This document shows, piece after piece, positions 46,974 through 54,667 of a stretch of DNA of 64,000 nucleotides. This DNA comes from Saprospiraceae bacterium. GTDB taxonomy: Bacteria > Bacteroidota > Bacteroidia > Chitinophagales > Saprospiraceae. Where the stretch lies: positions 186,001 through 250,000 of the forward strand of contig JAHDHL010000003.1 of assembly GCA_020631355.1 (NCBI GenBank), written 5' to 3'. Position 1 is the stretch's first letter. Each line of letters begins with the position of its first letter. Below the pieces are notes generated by a model, which did not search any database, had not been told where the DNA came from, and worked only from the letters and a program-made list of their open reading frames with translations. The translations under genes were made by a program, and so were the position numbers.

Positions 46974-47270
46974 TTAATTAAATGGTGTTTCCAGGCCTCC
47001 TGCAATCGCAGGTACAATACTCAGTATCTCATGCTCTCCCAAGGATGTTTTCTCCTGTTCAAGTGCAGAAATATCTTCCTCGCCAACAAATAAACGAATG
47101 AAAGACCGAATCCTACCCTCATCATCCAATAGATGTTGTCTAAGTTTTGGATGCTGATTTGTCAAATCATTTAAGGCAGCCGAGACTGAGTTCGCTTGCG
47201 TAAGTACTGTCGAGGAATTATCCGTGAATTTCCTCAAAGGTGATGGAATTATAATCTTTGCCATTTTCAA
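46974..47270 (-). CDS. MoaD/ThiS-family sulfur carrier, CysO-like, with masked C-terminus
   Basis: 98 residues, a beta-grasp fold with IIPSPLRKF and DLTNQHPKL near the N-terminus and HEILSIVPAIAGG near the end. The functional Gly-Gly is at residues 91-92 but is followed by six more residues (LETPFN). Carriers of the HcyS/QbsE type also end beyond GG and are trimmed by a JAMM protease before thiocarboxylation. It sits between a tRNA-Cys and an E1-rhodanese gene and near cysM and a JAMM gene, so a CysO-like role in cysteine synthesis is inferred. An alternative start is 47264. Confidence 0.85.
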   Translation of the reverse strand: MKMAKIIIPSPLRKFTDNSSTVLTQANSVSAALNDLTNQHPKLRQHLLDDEGRIRSFIRLFVGEEDISALEQEKTSLGEHEILSIVPAIAGGLETPFN

Positions 47271-47288
47271 TATATTTTATGAATGAGA

Positions 47289-47361
47289 GGTGATGGGGGG
47301 ATTCGAACCCCCGAATACTGCTTTTGCAGAGCAGTGCATTAGGCCGCTATGCTACATCACC
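47289..47361 (-). tRNA. tRNA-Cys (anticodon GCA)
   Basis: A 73-nt cloverleaf on the minus strand. Acceptor stem GGTGATG/CATCACC, D stem GCAT/ATGC, anticodon stem CTGCT/AGCAG with loop CTGCAAA (anticodon GCA, reads UGC and UGU), TATTC variable region, and T stem GGGGG/CCCCC with loop TTCGAAT. All stems are fully paired. CCA is not encoded. It is 8 bp after the JAMM gene and 18 bp before the carrier gene, inside the same-strand cysteine operon. No separate promoter or terminator is visible in either gap. Confidence 0.95.
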
Positions 47362-47369
47362 TTTAGGAG

Positions 47370-47810
47370 CTAGTATGTCAATGCTGATGCATCCACCCAT
47401 ACTTTTTCTTCTTGGAACACCCTTTTGTCCTCCTTTAATTTCCATGATTTCACATCATCAGCCAAGCCGTCCCTAACAGAAACGATTACATATGAGAAGT
47501 AAGGCATGGCTACGGCCAAATCATGGCTAGAAGCTATTGCAGGATGATTGGGGTGGGAATGGTATATGCCTAAAAGCTGTATATCATTCTCTATGGCATA
47601 TTGTTCTGCCTTGATATAATCCAAAGCTGAGATTTCGAATCTTCTACTTTGGTCACCCGCCTTAGCATTTTCAACAGGAATAGCCTTTTGGATATATCGA
47701 CTTCCGTTTTCCTTTCCGTATAGAAAACCACACCCTTCATTCGGAAATACCTGTTCTAAGTGTTGGTGCATTGCTTCCAAGGATTCTACTGACATGATTA
47801 TTTCTGACAT
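47370..47810 (-). CDS. JAMM/MPN+ metalloprotease (Mec/HcyD-like)
   Basis: 146 residues. The JAMM metal motif is intact: Glu25 (PNEGCGFL), then His84-x-His86-P (GIYHSHPNHP) and Ser94-x-x-Asp97 (ASSHDLA). Homologues next to sulfur-carrier genes either cleave cysteine from a CysO-cysteine adduct (Mec in Mycobacterium) or remove residues after the carrier's Gly-Gly (HcyD, QbsD). Both roles are possible here because the carrier has a six-residue tail. It follows cysM by 8 bp. Confidence 0.9.
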   Translation of the reverse strand: MSEIIMSVESLEAMHQHLEQVFPNEGCGFLYGKENGSRYIQKAIPVENAKAGDQSRRFEISALDYIKAEQYAIENDIQLLGIYHSHPNHPAIASSHDLAVAMPYFSYVIVSVRDGLADDVKSWKLKEDKRVFQEEKVWVDASALTY

Positions 47811-47818
47811 ACTATATG

Positions 47819-48757
47819 TTATTTGAAAATTGATTGAATGATTTCTGAATATTTGGAGGCATCATCAGCTAAAGTGGTTACAATGACACCCTGCTCTATC
47901 TGTTCCGCCACCTGTATGGCCCCCGCAATACTTGCAGCTGCTGATGGACTCAAAATCAAGCCCTCTTTTTTTGCAACTCGTTTTATGATTTGGTATGCTT
48001 CCAAGGTATCCACAACATTTTTCTGGTCTGCTAGATGGCTATCATAAATTCCAGGAACCAAAGCAGTTTCCAAATGTTTCCATCCCTCTAGGCCATGCAT
48101 GGGTTGTTGGGGTTGTAGGGAAATCAGTTGGATATCTGGTTTTAATTCTTTAAGTCTCTTACCTGTTCCTACAAATGTCCCTGTTGTTCCCAAAGCGTTC
48201 ACGAAATGGGTAATCCTCCCTTGGGTTTGTTGGAATATCTCATCCCCAGTACCATTCTCATAATGGGCTTTCCAATTATATTCGTTAGCATATTGATTGG
48301 CATAGAAATAGGATTGAGGATTACTTTCTGCCATCATTCTGGCAATTAGTTGAGCTCCATCCGTTCCTTCAAACTTAGAGGTCAGCACCAATTCCGCACC
48401 TAGTGCTTTCAACAATTGCTTTCTTTCCTTGGAAGCATTCTCAGGCAAGGCCAACTTAACCTTAATACCCAAGGCGGCCCCTATCGAAGCATAAGCAATA
48501 CCTGTATTCCCACTTGTTGCGTCAAGGAGTGTTTTCTCATGATCCAATTGATGATTCAGAATCGCATTCTTAATAATATTGAATGCCGGCCGAGCTTTCA
48601 CGCTACCTCCGAATTGTTGCCATTCCAATTTGGCAAGTATCCTTACTCCCTTTTTCCTGTAGATTCTATCCAAAGGGAACAAGGGGGTATTACCTATCTG
48701 AAGTGAAAGCTTCTGAAGACGAATGAGACCCGATTTTGGTATGGTTAAAGATGTCAT
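47819..48757 (-). CDS. cysM: Cysteine synthase, CysM type (PLP-dependent)
   Basis: 312 residues, fold type II. The PLP lysine is in GGSVKARPAFN, the phosphate-binding loop in DATSGNTGIAYASIGAALGI, and the substrate loop in NALGTTGTFVGTGKRLK. The MHGLEGWKHLETA block occurs in many CysM proteins that sit beside JAMM and MoaD-like genes. It would make cysteine from an activated serine (acetyl- or phosphoserine) and a sulfur donor, here probably the thiocarboxylated carrier. First structural gene after the two attenuators. The start ATG at 48757 lies 24 bp after the second terminator. Confidence 0.88.
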   Translation of the reverse strand: MTSLTIPKSGLIRLQKLSLQIGNTPLFPLDRIYRKKGVRILAKLEWQQFGGSVKARPAFNIIKNAILNHQLDHEKTLLDATSGNTGIAYASIGAALGIKVKLALPENASKERKQLLKALGAELVLTSKFEGTDGAQLIARMMAESNPQSYFYANQYANEYNWKAHYENGTGDEIFQQTQGRITHFVNALGTTGTFVGTGKRLKELKPDIQLISLQPQQPMHGLEGWKHLETALVPGIYDSHLADQKNVVDTLEAYQIIKRVAKKEGLILSPSAAASIAGAIQVAEQIEQGVIVTTLADDASKYSEIIQSIFK

Positions 48758-48780
48758 TTGAATATTTTATAAGATGTTAG

Positions 48781-48822
48781 AAAATGAAAAAGCGCCTTTC
48801 CAATTCATTTGGAAAGGCGCTT
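48781..48822 (-). terminator. Attenuator terminator 2 with competing antiterminator
   Basis: On the minus strand, arms AAGCGCCTTTCCAA (48822-48809) and TTGGAAAGGCGCTT (48803-48790) form a 14-bp stem with a 5-base loop, then TTTTTCATTTT-type tail. The 5' arm can instead pair with TTTGGAAAAGG in leader ORF 2 (48872-48862, one bulged A). That segment and the following GTAGCAAG can in turn pair with the cysteine-codon region (CTTGCT, 48909-48904; TACC and TTCC, 48887-48879). These are the 3:4, 2:3 and 1:2 pairings of a classical attenuator. Confidence 0.9.
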
Positions 48823-48847
48823 GTAGTCAAGAATCTCAGAATCTATA

Positions 48848-48931
48848 CTATAGCTTGCTACCCTTTTCCAAATCAATGGGAATGGTACAACAACAAGGAC
48901 AACAGCAAGTATTTTGATTCTTATTTTTCAT
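48848..48931 (-). CDS. Cysteine-rich leader peptide 2
   Basis: A 27-codon ORF too short for the usual ORF track. It begins MKNKNQNT and residues 9-15 read CCCPCCC (TGC TGT TGT CCT TGT TGT TGT); the rest ends EKGSKL-TAG. Six of seven consecutive codons are cysteine. It lies between two terminators and upstream of cysM, so it is a sensor rather than a functional product: shortage of Cys-tRNA should stall the ribosome over the 1:2 pairing region, freeing the antiterminator. No Shine-Dalgarno site is visible, as usual in this phylum. Confidence 0.85.
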   Translation of the reverse strand: MKNKNQNTCCCPCCCTIPIDLEKGSKL

Positions 48932-48950
48932 TATATCGTATATGCTTTCT

Positions 48951-48992
48951 AAAACGAAAAGGCGCCTCTCCAAGTTCATTTGGAGAGGCGCC
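48951..48992 (-). terminator. Attenuator terminator 1 with competing antiterminator
   Basis: On the minus strand, arms GGCGCCTCTCCAA (48992-48980) and TTGGAGAGGCGCC (48973-48961), loop 6, then TTTTCGTTTT. Within the leader transcript TGGAGAG (49033-49027) can pair with CTCTCCA of the terminator's 5' arm (48987-48981), preventing termination. TGGAGAG can also pair with CTCTCATC (49046-49039), which directly follows the four Cys codons. A small perfect hairpin (TTTGTC/GACAAA, 49015-49002) lies between, which would bring regions 2 and 3 together. Confidence 0.9.
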
Positions 48993-49033
48993 TCTTAGGT
49001 CTTTGTCAAGACAAATATGCAGCTTACTCTCCA

Positions 49034-49084
49034 TCAAGGATGAGAGCAACAACAACAAATGATATTTGACAAATTTCTATACAT
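49034..49084 (-). CDS. Cysteine-rich leader peptide 1
   Basis: A 16-residue ORF, MYRNLSNIICCCCSHP, with four consecutive Cys codons (TGT TGT TGT TGC) and a TGA stop. The ATG is 19 bp after the -7 box of a good promoter, so it is the first ORF of the transcript. The Cys codons sit immediately before region 1 of the attenuator structure and the stop codon falls in the 1:2 hairpin loop, exactly the layout of ribosome-sensed attenuators. An overlapping ORF from 49110 in another frame has only scattered Cys codons and was not chosen. Confidence 0.85.
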   Translation of the reverse strand: MYRNLSNIICCCCSHP

Positions 49085-49103
49085 CTTGGATAATTGTATG
49101 AAA

Positions 49104-49134
49104 CAAACATAGTTTCCTTTTTTTATAAAAGCAA
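49104..49134 (-). promoter_or_regulatory. Promoter of the cysteine leader/operon
   Basis: On the minus strand TTG (49134-49132), a 20-bp spacer and TATGTTTG (49111-49104) match the Bacteroidota TTTG / TAnnTTTG consensus. Transcription would begin about 10 bases before leader peptide 1. No other good promoter is seen between here and cysM. Confidence 0.75.
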
Positions 49135-49159
49135 TAGTTTAGCATAAATTTTAACACTT

Positions 49160-51244
49160 TTACAAATTTCGATTCAGTTCTATCCATGTCCCATTTCCCA
49201 TTGAAATCAAACTGAGCGAGCTGTTGGTATTCGAGGTGAATCCACTGCTTAGATTGATATAGACTCCATCTAATACACTCACACCTGATTGATTGAAAAT
49301 CAAGTGGATAACCGTTCCTTTCGGAAAACGGTTTGGAGAAGACTGATTGATTCTGTGTATATCAGTTGTACCTGTCAAAAAGAATGTGTTTCCCTCCAAT
49401 GGCAGTACGATAAAATTCGAATTATTATTAAAATCCGATGAACCTTGTGTCAATGTTCCAGTGATAATTCCTCCAGAAGAAGTAATCGGCTTAGCTGATA
49501 ATTTCACGGATTCCATTCCAAAATTCAATGTAGGTGTGGTTATATAAACCTCTAAATTGGCTCCTGTATTATTATTGATTTCCAGTCGGGTGTCCAAAAT
49601 TGTGGAAGTATTTACTAAATTAGCCGTACTTACGAAATGCCATTCACCATCGCCAGGATGACTTTGGGATACTGTTACACCATTAGGAGAATTAGTCCTG
49701 ATATAGGCAACTCCAGGTGTTGAAATTCTGACGTGCATACCTGCATTGACCTGCTGATAAATACCCAAATCCTTTATCTCGGGAATTTGTGGTACCGAGG
49801 GTTCCAAATTGGCAATAATCCCACTAGGTATCGTTAATTTCAATACGTTATGTTCAGGTAATAATTCAGGAGATTGAATCTCTGCCATCACACCAGCACC
49901 AGTAATATCCCAAAAAGGTAAGTTGGCTCCGTCAAATCCATAAAAGGTTGAATTCTCATACAAGTTGTCCTCAGCATTCCTGAAAAGGGCTGCTTTTCCT
50001 GAGCGGAATGCTACATAATTATTGCCTTTGTCCACGGTCAAACCACCTGCATATGTACCCTCAATTCTGGAATTCTTGGTATTTGTTTTCATCAGTACCA
50101 AAGGCCTGTCAGCTGGTTGTCCATTGCCCTCAATCCTGATATCCTCGCATTGAATTTCCCCCTCGTTCACTACGATATGTCCATATGTCGTTTCGTATGG
50201 TTCCATGATTGTTCCGTAAAACTGATTATTATTCCCACCATCGACAAGTAGGCAATAGTCATATCCTCCACCGGATATGGCACCATGATGGAATACATTC
50301 GAATTCGTGAATGATGGTCCGTCTTCTGTAATGTGCACACCTATTTTTGCATTTCGAATCCTTACATTATAGAATGTTGCATAAGCTATTCCTCCGGCAT
50401 TGATACTTTCCAATTTAAGGGCGGTACCTGCTGTAAAATCAAACAGTAACAAATTATTCAAACGAATACTTTCCACTAACTCTCCATCTGCCTTTACATG
50501 TATAGCACCGTCTGCCGAGCCAGTTGGTATATCCTTGATGACCATATCCCTCACTCCCGAAGTATGTCCACTGATTTCAATAGCATAACCTGAAGTACCA
50601 TGATATCTTATTGCCGAACCATTGTATTGTCCCGATAAAGGACTGGATCCCACTCCCTCCCCTACCAAAGTAACACCATCAGGAATCACCAAAGTTGAGG
50701 TAATCTTATAATTACCCACCGGTACAAAAACTTTTCTTCCCATTGCCGTTGCTGCCACCAAAGCATCATTAAATGCTTGTGTATCGTCTGTACTATCATC
50801 TCCGACAGCACCATAGTCCTTGACGTTGATGCCAAAACTGTGCTCTAGTGATTTGGTCTTCTCAGCATACATGGCCTTGGGTACAGATAACAATTCCGTA
50901 GTTCCCATATCCGTATACGAGGAACCGCCATTCTCATCTACCTCTACCTTAATGTAGGTCGAAGCACTCCAATCAATCGTATTGAAAGTACCAGAAACTA
51001 CAGTTCCATTACCCACCGTAATGTTGATGACACCATAATCATTGGATAAGGTTGTTTGGGTTTCCTGATAAACGGTTGTTCCTGTAATACTCCCCTGAAT
51101 CAAAGTGAATCTCAGTCCGATATTCTGATTGGTAATCACATTACCCGAATTATCACGGATAACGGCTTGGTAACTGAATCCGGTTTGAGCCAAAAGATTC
51201 ATTGACATCAATACAAAAATGGAAACGAAAAGAAAGATTCTCAT
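49160..51244 (-). CDS. Secreted pectate-lyase-like beta-helix protein
   Basis: About 694 residues from the ATG at 51244, which gives a clean signal peptide (MRIFLFVSIFVLMSMNLLAQ) directly after the upstream stop; the frame extends 6 residues further. The N-terminal 120 residues (FSYQAVIRDNSGNVIT, TELLSVPKAMYAE) are the leading domain common in Bacteroidota secreted proteins. Then comes a Pectate_lyase_3-type right-handed beta-helix from VKDYGAVGDDSTDDTQAFN with GNYKITSTLVIPDGVTLVGE. The tail is beta-rich, with no sorting domain recognised. It may bind or cleave polysaccharide; the catalytic residues are not identified. Confidence 0.75.
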   Translation of the reverse strand: MRIFLFVSIFVLMSMNLLAQTGFSYQAVIRDNSGNVITNQNIGLRFTLIQGSITGTTVYQETQTTLSNDYGVINITVGNGTVVSGTFNTIDWSASTYIKVEVDENGGSSYTDMGTTELLSVPKAMYAEKTKSLEHSFGINVKDYGAVGDDSTDDTQAFNDALVAATAMGRKVFVPVGNYKITSTLVIPDGVTLVGEGVGSSPLSGQYNGSAIRYHGTSGYAIEISGHTSGVRDMVIKDIPTGSADGAIHVKADGELVESIRLNNLLLFDFTAGTALKLESINAGGIAYATFYNVRIRNAKIGVHITEDGPSFTNSNVFHHGAISGGGYDYCLLVDGGNNNQFYGTIMEPYETTYGHIVVNEGEIQCEDIRIEGNGQPADRPLVLMKTNTKNSRIEGTYAGGLTVDKGNNYVAFRSGKAALFRNAEDNLYENSTFYGFDGANLPFWDITGAGVMAEIQSPELLPEHNVLKLTIPSGIIANLEPSVPQIPEIKDLGIYQQVNAGMHVRISTPGVAYIRTNSPNGVTVSQSHPGDGEWHFVSTANLVNTSTILDTRLEINNNTGANLEVYITTPTLNFGMESVKLSAKPITSSGGIITGTLTQGSSDFNNNSNFIVLPLEGNTFFLTGTTDIHRINQSSPNRFPKGTVIHLIFNQSGVSVLDGVYINLSSGFTSNTNSSLSLISMGNGTWIELNRNL

Positions 51245-51246
51245 AA

Positions 51247-52020
51247 TTATAATTTTATCCATTGAATGGGTTCGGATACAATTGATGCACTACTTACTTG
51301 GAGGATATAGATACCACTGGGTATTTCCTCGTTCAATTTGATACTGATGGGAGAAGAAATCGTCATATTCTCCTGACGATGGACGGTTTCGCCATTCAGA
51401 TTCCATATCTCGATATGGATTGCATTCATTTCAAAATTGGATTGGAGTTGGATACTGAAATCGCCACGGGATGGATTCGGGTCCAGAGTAACCGATAAGT
51501 TTTTCTTGATAGGCGGAACGACCCTCAATTCCGTATAGGTGTAAGAACCATCCAAATCCTCTTGTTTCAAACGGTAGTATGTAGGGTAATACTCACTATT
51601 GGAATCCGTAAAGGAGTAAGTCTTTCGTTCTGTGGATTGGATTGCACCATTCACGAATCCGACTGTACTGAATTCTTCTTCATCATGATTTTTCCTTTCA
51701 ATATGAAAACCCTTGTTATTGATTTCAGACGCTGTTTCCCATCCCAGGATAGCTACTTCATCATTACTTCTTTCCGCCGAGAAAGTAATCAGTTCAACAG
51801 GAACTATGGAAGGGTCATATTCTCCTTGTTGGAATCCCTCATTCCAGTGGAATGCCAAACCCTTGTCATGTGAAATCCTTGTTTCTCCTATGGTATATCC
51901 GAGGCTTATGCCATTGGCAGAGTAACCTCCTGCAGAACCGATCACAGCACGTTCTATGGTTTGCGCATTAAGCGTCAAGGCTAAGAATAATATAGGAATG
52001 AATGCTATGGGTTCTTTCAT
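51247..52020 (-). CDS. Secreted protein with type IX secretion C-terminal sorting domain
   Basis: 257 residues with a signal peptide ending TLNAQ. The middle contains a single Ig/fibronectin-like region (PVELITFSAERSNDEVAILG, YYRLKQEDLDGSYTYTEL). The last 80 residues are a T9SS type A sorting domain (LDPNPSRGDFSIQLQS, IPSGIYILQV). It would be exported to the surface by the type IX system. The adjoining beta-helix gene starts 3 bp downstream of its stop, so the two are co-transcribed. Confidence 0.85.
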   Translation of the reverse strand: MKEPIAFIPILFLALTLNAQTIERAVIGSAGGYSANGISLGYTIGETRISHDKGLAFHWNEGFQQGEYDPSIVPVELITFSAERSNDEVAILGWETASEINNKGFHIERKNHDEEEFSTVGFVNGAIQSTERKTYSFTDSNSEYYPTYYRLKQEDLDGSYTYTELRVVPPIKKNLSVTLDPNPSRGDFSIQLQSNFEMNAIHIEIWNLNGETVHRQENMTISSPISIKLNEEIPSGIYILQVSSASIVSEPIQWIKL

Positions 52021-52159
52021 ATCTTATCAAAAAATGCACAAATTATTCAATCATCATTCCCTTTCAAAGAAAAGAAAAGATATTTTTGAATCCGATTTGG
52101 AACGGATAGGTTCCAAATTAAATCAATCAACCATATTATTACATTCATATTCTTATCAA

Positions 52160-53602
52160 ATGAATAAAATTCTAGTTGCCAACAGAGGGGAAATTGCATT
52201 AAGAGTCATGAAATCAGCTAAGAAAATGGGAATTGCTACCGTAGCTGTTTATTCGGAAGCTGACCGGAATGCTCCACATGTCAGATTTGCTGATGAAGCC
52301 ATCTGTTTGGGGCCTGCCCCTTCCAACCAATCCTACCTTTTGGGAGAGAAGATTATTGAGAAAGCGCTGGAATTGAATGTGGATGGTATTCATCCCGGAT
52401 ATGGTTTTTTGAGTGAGAATGCAGGTTTTGTTGAAAAAGTGAATCAGTCAGGAATCACATTTATCGGACCATCCCCATATTCCGTTAAGGTAATGGGAAG
52501 TAAATTGGCTGCCAAGGATGCTGTAAAAGCTTTCGGCATTCCGATGGTTCCCGGAACAGATACTGCATTGACAGATGTGGAAGAAGCCAAACAGATTGCT
52601 GAAAAAATCGGGTTCCCCATCCTAATCAAGGCATCTGCGGGTGGTGGTGGAAAAGGAATGAGAATCGTGGAGCATTCGAATGAATTCGAGGAGCAATTGG
52701 AAAGGGCAGTCAGTGAAGCGGAATCATCCTTTGGGGATGGCTCGGTTTTCATCGAGAAGTTCGTGACCAACCCAAGGCATATTGAAATACAAATCCTTGC
52801 TGATACGCATGGCAATACGGTGTACCTTTTCGAAAGGGAATGTAGTATTCAAAGGAGGCATCAAAAAGTAGTTGAGGAAGCACCATCAGCCATACTGACA
52901 CCTGAAATCAGAAAGGCCATGGGAGAAAGCGCAGTTGATGTAGCCAAGTCCGTTGACTATGTAGGTGCCGGAACAGTAGAATTCTTGGTTGATGATGACC
53001 TGAATTATTATTTCCTTGAGATGAATACACGTTTGCAAGTGGAACATCCCGTAACTGAAATGATTACAGGAGTAGACTTGGTAGAACAACAAATCAAGGT
53101 TGCAAGAGGTGAAAAACTCAGTTTCAGTCAGGAGGATTTGAGAATCAATGGCCATTCCTTAGAACTCAGGGTGTATGCAGAGGATCCATTTGAGAATTTC
53201 ATGCCGAGTACCGGAAATTTGGAAACCTATATCAGACCAGTTGGCGAGGGTGTGAGAGTCGATGACGGATATGATGAGGGAATGGATATTCCTGTATATT
53301 ATGACCCTATGATTGCAAAATTGGTTTCCTATGGTTCCACTAGGGCCGAGGCTATTCAAATCATGCTGAAAGCCATAGAGGATTACAAAATTGAGGGAGT
53401 GATGACTACCCTACCATTCGGAACTTTTGTATTGAATCACGATGCATTCAAATCCGCGAAGTTCGATACCAATTTTGTCAAGAAATTCTATGGTAAGGAT
53501 ACATTGAAGAAAGCGTCAGAGAATACGGCTGAAATAGCTGGTTTATTGGCTACTTTCGTTTACCAGGAAGACAAGAAAATCTTGAAAGTTCCCAATTCAT
53601 AA
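52160..53602 (+). CDS. accC: Biotin carboxylase subunit of acetyl-CoA (or acyl-CoA) carboxylase
   Basis: 480 residues from the ATG at 52160 (MNKILVANRGEIALRVM), the family's usual start; the frame runs further upstream without support. ATP-grasp motifs are present: the glycine-rich ASAGGGGKGMRIV, VFIEKFVTNPRHIEIQILAD, ECSIQRRHQKVVEEAP and EMNTRLQVEHPVTE. It carboxylates biotin on a carrier protein in the first step of fatty acid synthesis or in propionyl-CoA metabolism. No accB or carboxyltransferase gene adjoins it, so the complex cannot be fixed. Confidence 0.88.
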   Translation: MNKILVANRGEIALRVMKSAKKMGIATVAVYSEADRNAPHVRFADEAICLGPAPSNQSYLLGEKIIEKALELNVDGIHPGYGFLSENAGFVEKVNQSGITFIGPSPYSVKVMGSKLAAKDAVKAFGIPMVPGTDTALTDVEEAKQIAEKIGFPILIKASAGGGGKGMRIVEHSNEFEEQLERAVSEAESSFGDGSVFIEKFVTNPRHIEIQILADTHGNTVYLFERECSIQRRHQKVVEEAPSAILTPEIRKAMGESAVDVAKSVDYVGAGTVEFLVDDDLNYYFLEMNTRLQVEHPVTEMITGVDLVEQQIKVARGEKLSFSQEDLRINGHSLELRVYAEDPFENFMPSTGNLETYIRPVGEGVRVDDGYDEGMDIPVYYDPMIAKLVSYGSTRAEAIQIMLKAIEDYKIEGVMTTLPFGTFVLNHDAFKSAKFDTNFVKKFYGKDTLKKASENTAEIAGLLATFVYQEDKKILKVPNS

Positions 53603-53611
53603 TCCTATTCC

Positions 53612-54667
53612 ATGAACAACAATAAGCCCTCTAAGAAGAAAATCCCATACCCTGTCAATACCTATCTTGATGAATACCTTTTCAAGTACAATAGGCGGAC
53701 GGAATTACCTTTGGATTATAAGGACTTATTGCGGTTTACACAAGCCATTCCCTTATTGGATTCCAATGGGAATGATACCCATTGGCAAACGGTTTTTTTT
53801 GCGCCAAGTGATATAGATGAAATTTATGATGCGCTCAAAAAGATTTATGCACTACTCAAAACGGATGGCGATACACAGGTTCACGAACACCTTGAAGTAG
53901 CTAGGGTTGACCATTGTCTTTATGGCAATTCGAAACCATTCAGGGTCAGGATTATTAATCGTTTGAATGATAATTATGACCATTACTATGTCAAAAGGAC
54001 TGATGCATCGAGAATTTTCGGCTTGGAATTGGAACACCTGCTTTCTCCGGATTTCATTCAATATTTGGTAGATGGTGATACATTAGTGGAAGAACACATT
54101 GCCGGGCTTCCCGGAGATGATTTCATTGCCCGGGAATTAGAAACGGTAGAATTCAATCAAATTAGAATTGCCAAGGAATTCGTAAAGTTCAATGAACGCT
54201 GCTTTGTAAGATTATTGGGTGATATGAGGTCCTACAACTATGTAGTCGATATCACGCCTGATATCGAGGGTAATCAATACCGAATGAGGGCCATTGACTT
54301 TGACCAGCAATCGTATGAGGGTAAAAAACGGTTTTATCTCCCGCAATATTTCAAGGAGAACAATCCTATCATCTTCTTGGGTATCAAACATATGAGTCTG
54401 GAGACGGTCAAACAATATCAGATGGAAGAAAGGAGTCTGATTGCTGCTCGTGTAAAATCTTCCTTAGAACGGACTCAGGAGTTATTGGGCATCATGAAAG
54501 AATCGCAGATATCCTCACCTGAGAAAGTAGCTATGCTCAAGGAGGAACTGACCAAACATCACAAGAACGAGGTCTTTCTTTCCTGCCAGAATATGGGTGA
54601 AATCGTATTGGCCAATATCCAATTGCTCCTAAGAAAAGATTTCAAACAAAGTATCCTTACATTCTAA
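53612..54667 (+). CDS. Conserved hypothetical protein with kinase-like C-terminal motifs
   Basis: 351 residues, no signal peptide. I do not recognise the family with certainty. Around residue 200 the string RLLGDMRSYNYVVD resembles the HGDxxxxN catalytic loop of aminoglycoside/choline-type kinases, and about 25 residues later RAIDFDQQSYEG resembles the DFD/DFG metal-binding motif. The N-terminal third is charged. A phosphotransferase fold is an inference from these motifs only. It begins 9 bp after accC and overlaps the convergent gene by 4 bp. Confidence 0.55.
   Translation: MNNNKPSKKKIPYPVNTYLDEYLFKYNRRTELPLDYKDLLRFTQAIPLLDSNGNDTHWQTVFFAPSDIDEIYDALKKIYALLKTDGDTQVHEHLEVARVDHCLYGNSKPFRVRIINRLNDNYDHYYVKRTDASRIFGLELEHLLSPDFIQYLVDGDTLVEEHIAGLPGDDFIARELETVEFNQIRIAKEFVKFNERCFVRLLGDMRSYNYVVDITPDIEGNQYRMRAIDFDQQSYEGKKRFYLPQYFKENNPIIFLGIKHMSLETVKQYQMEERSLIAARVKSSLERTQELLGIMKESQISSPEKVAMLKEELTKHHKNEVFLSCQNMGEIVLANIQLLLRKDFKQSILTF

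Noticed and set aside
48781-49104. T-box, SAM or other riboswitch for the cysteine operon
   Set aside because: I see no T-box AGGGTGGNACCGCG block or other known aptamer motif, while the Cys-codon leaders and paired structures explain the region.
49024-49110. An overlapping ORF in the leader region beginning at the ATG at 49110
   Set aside because: It runs in another frame, has only two isolated Cys codons and starts too close to the -7 box. The frame with four consecutive Cys codons fits the attenuator structure.
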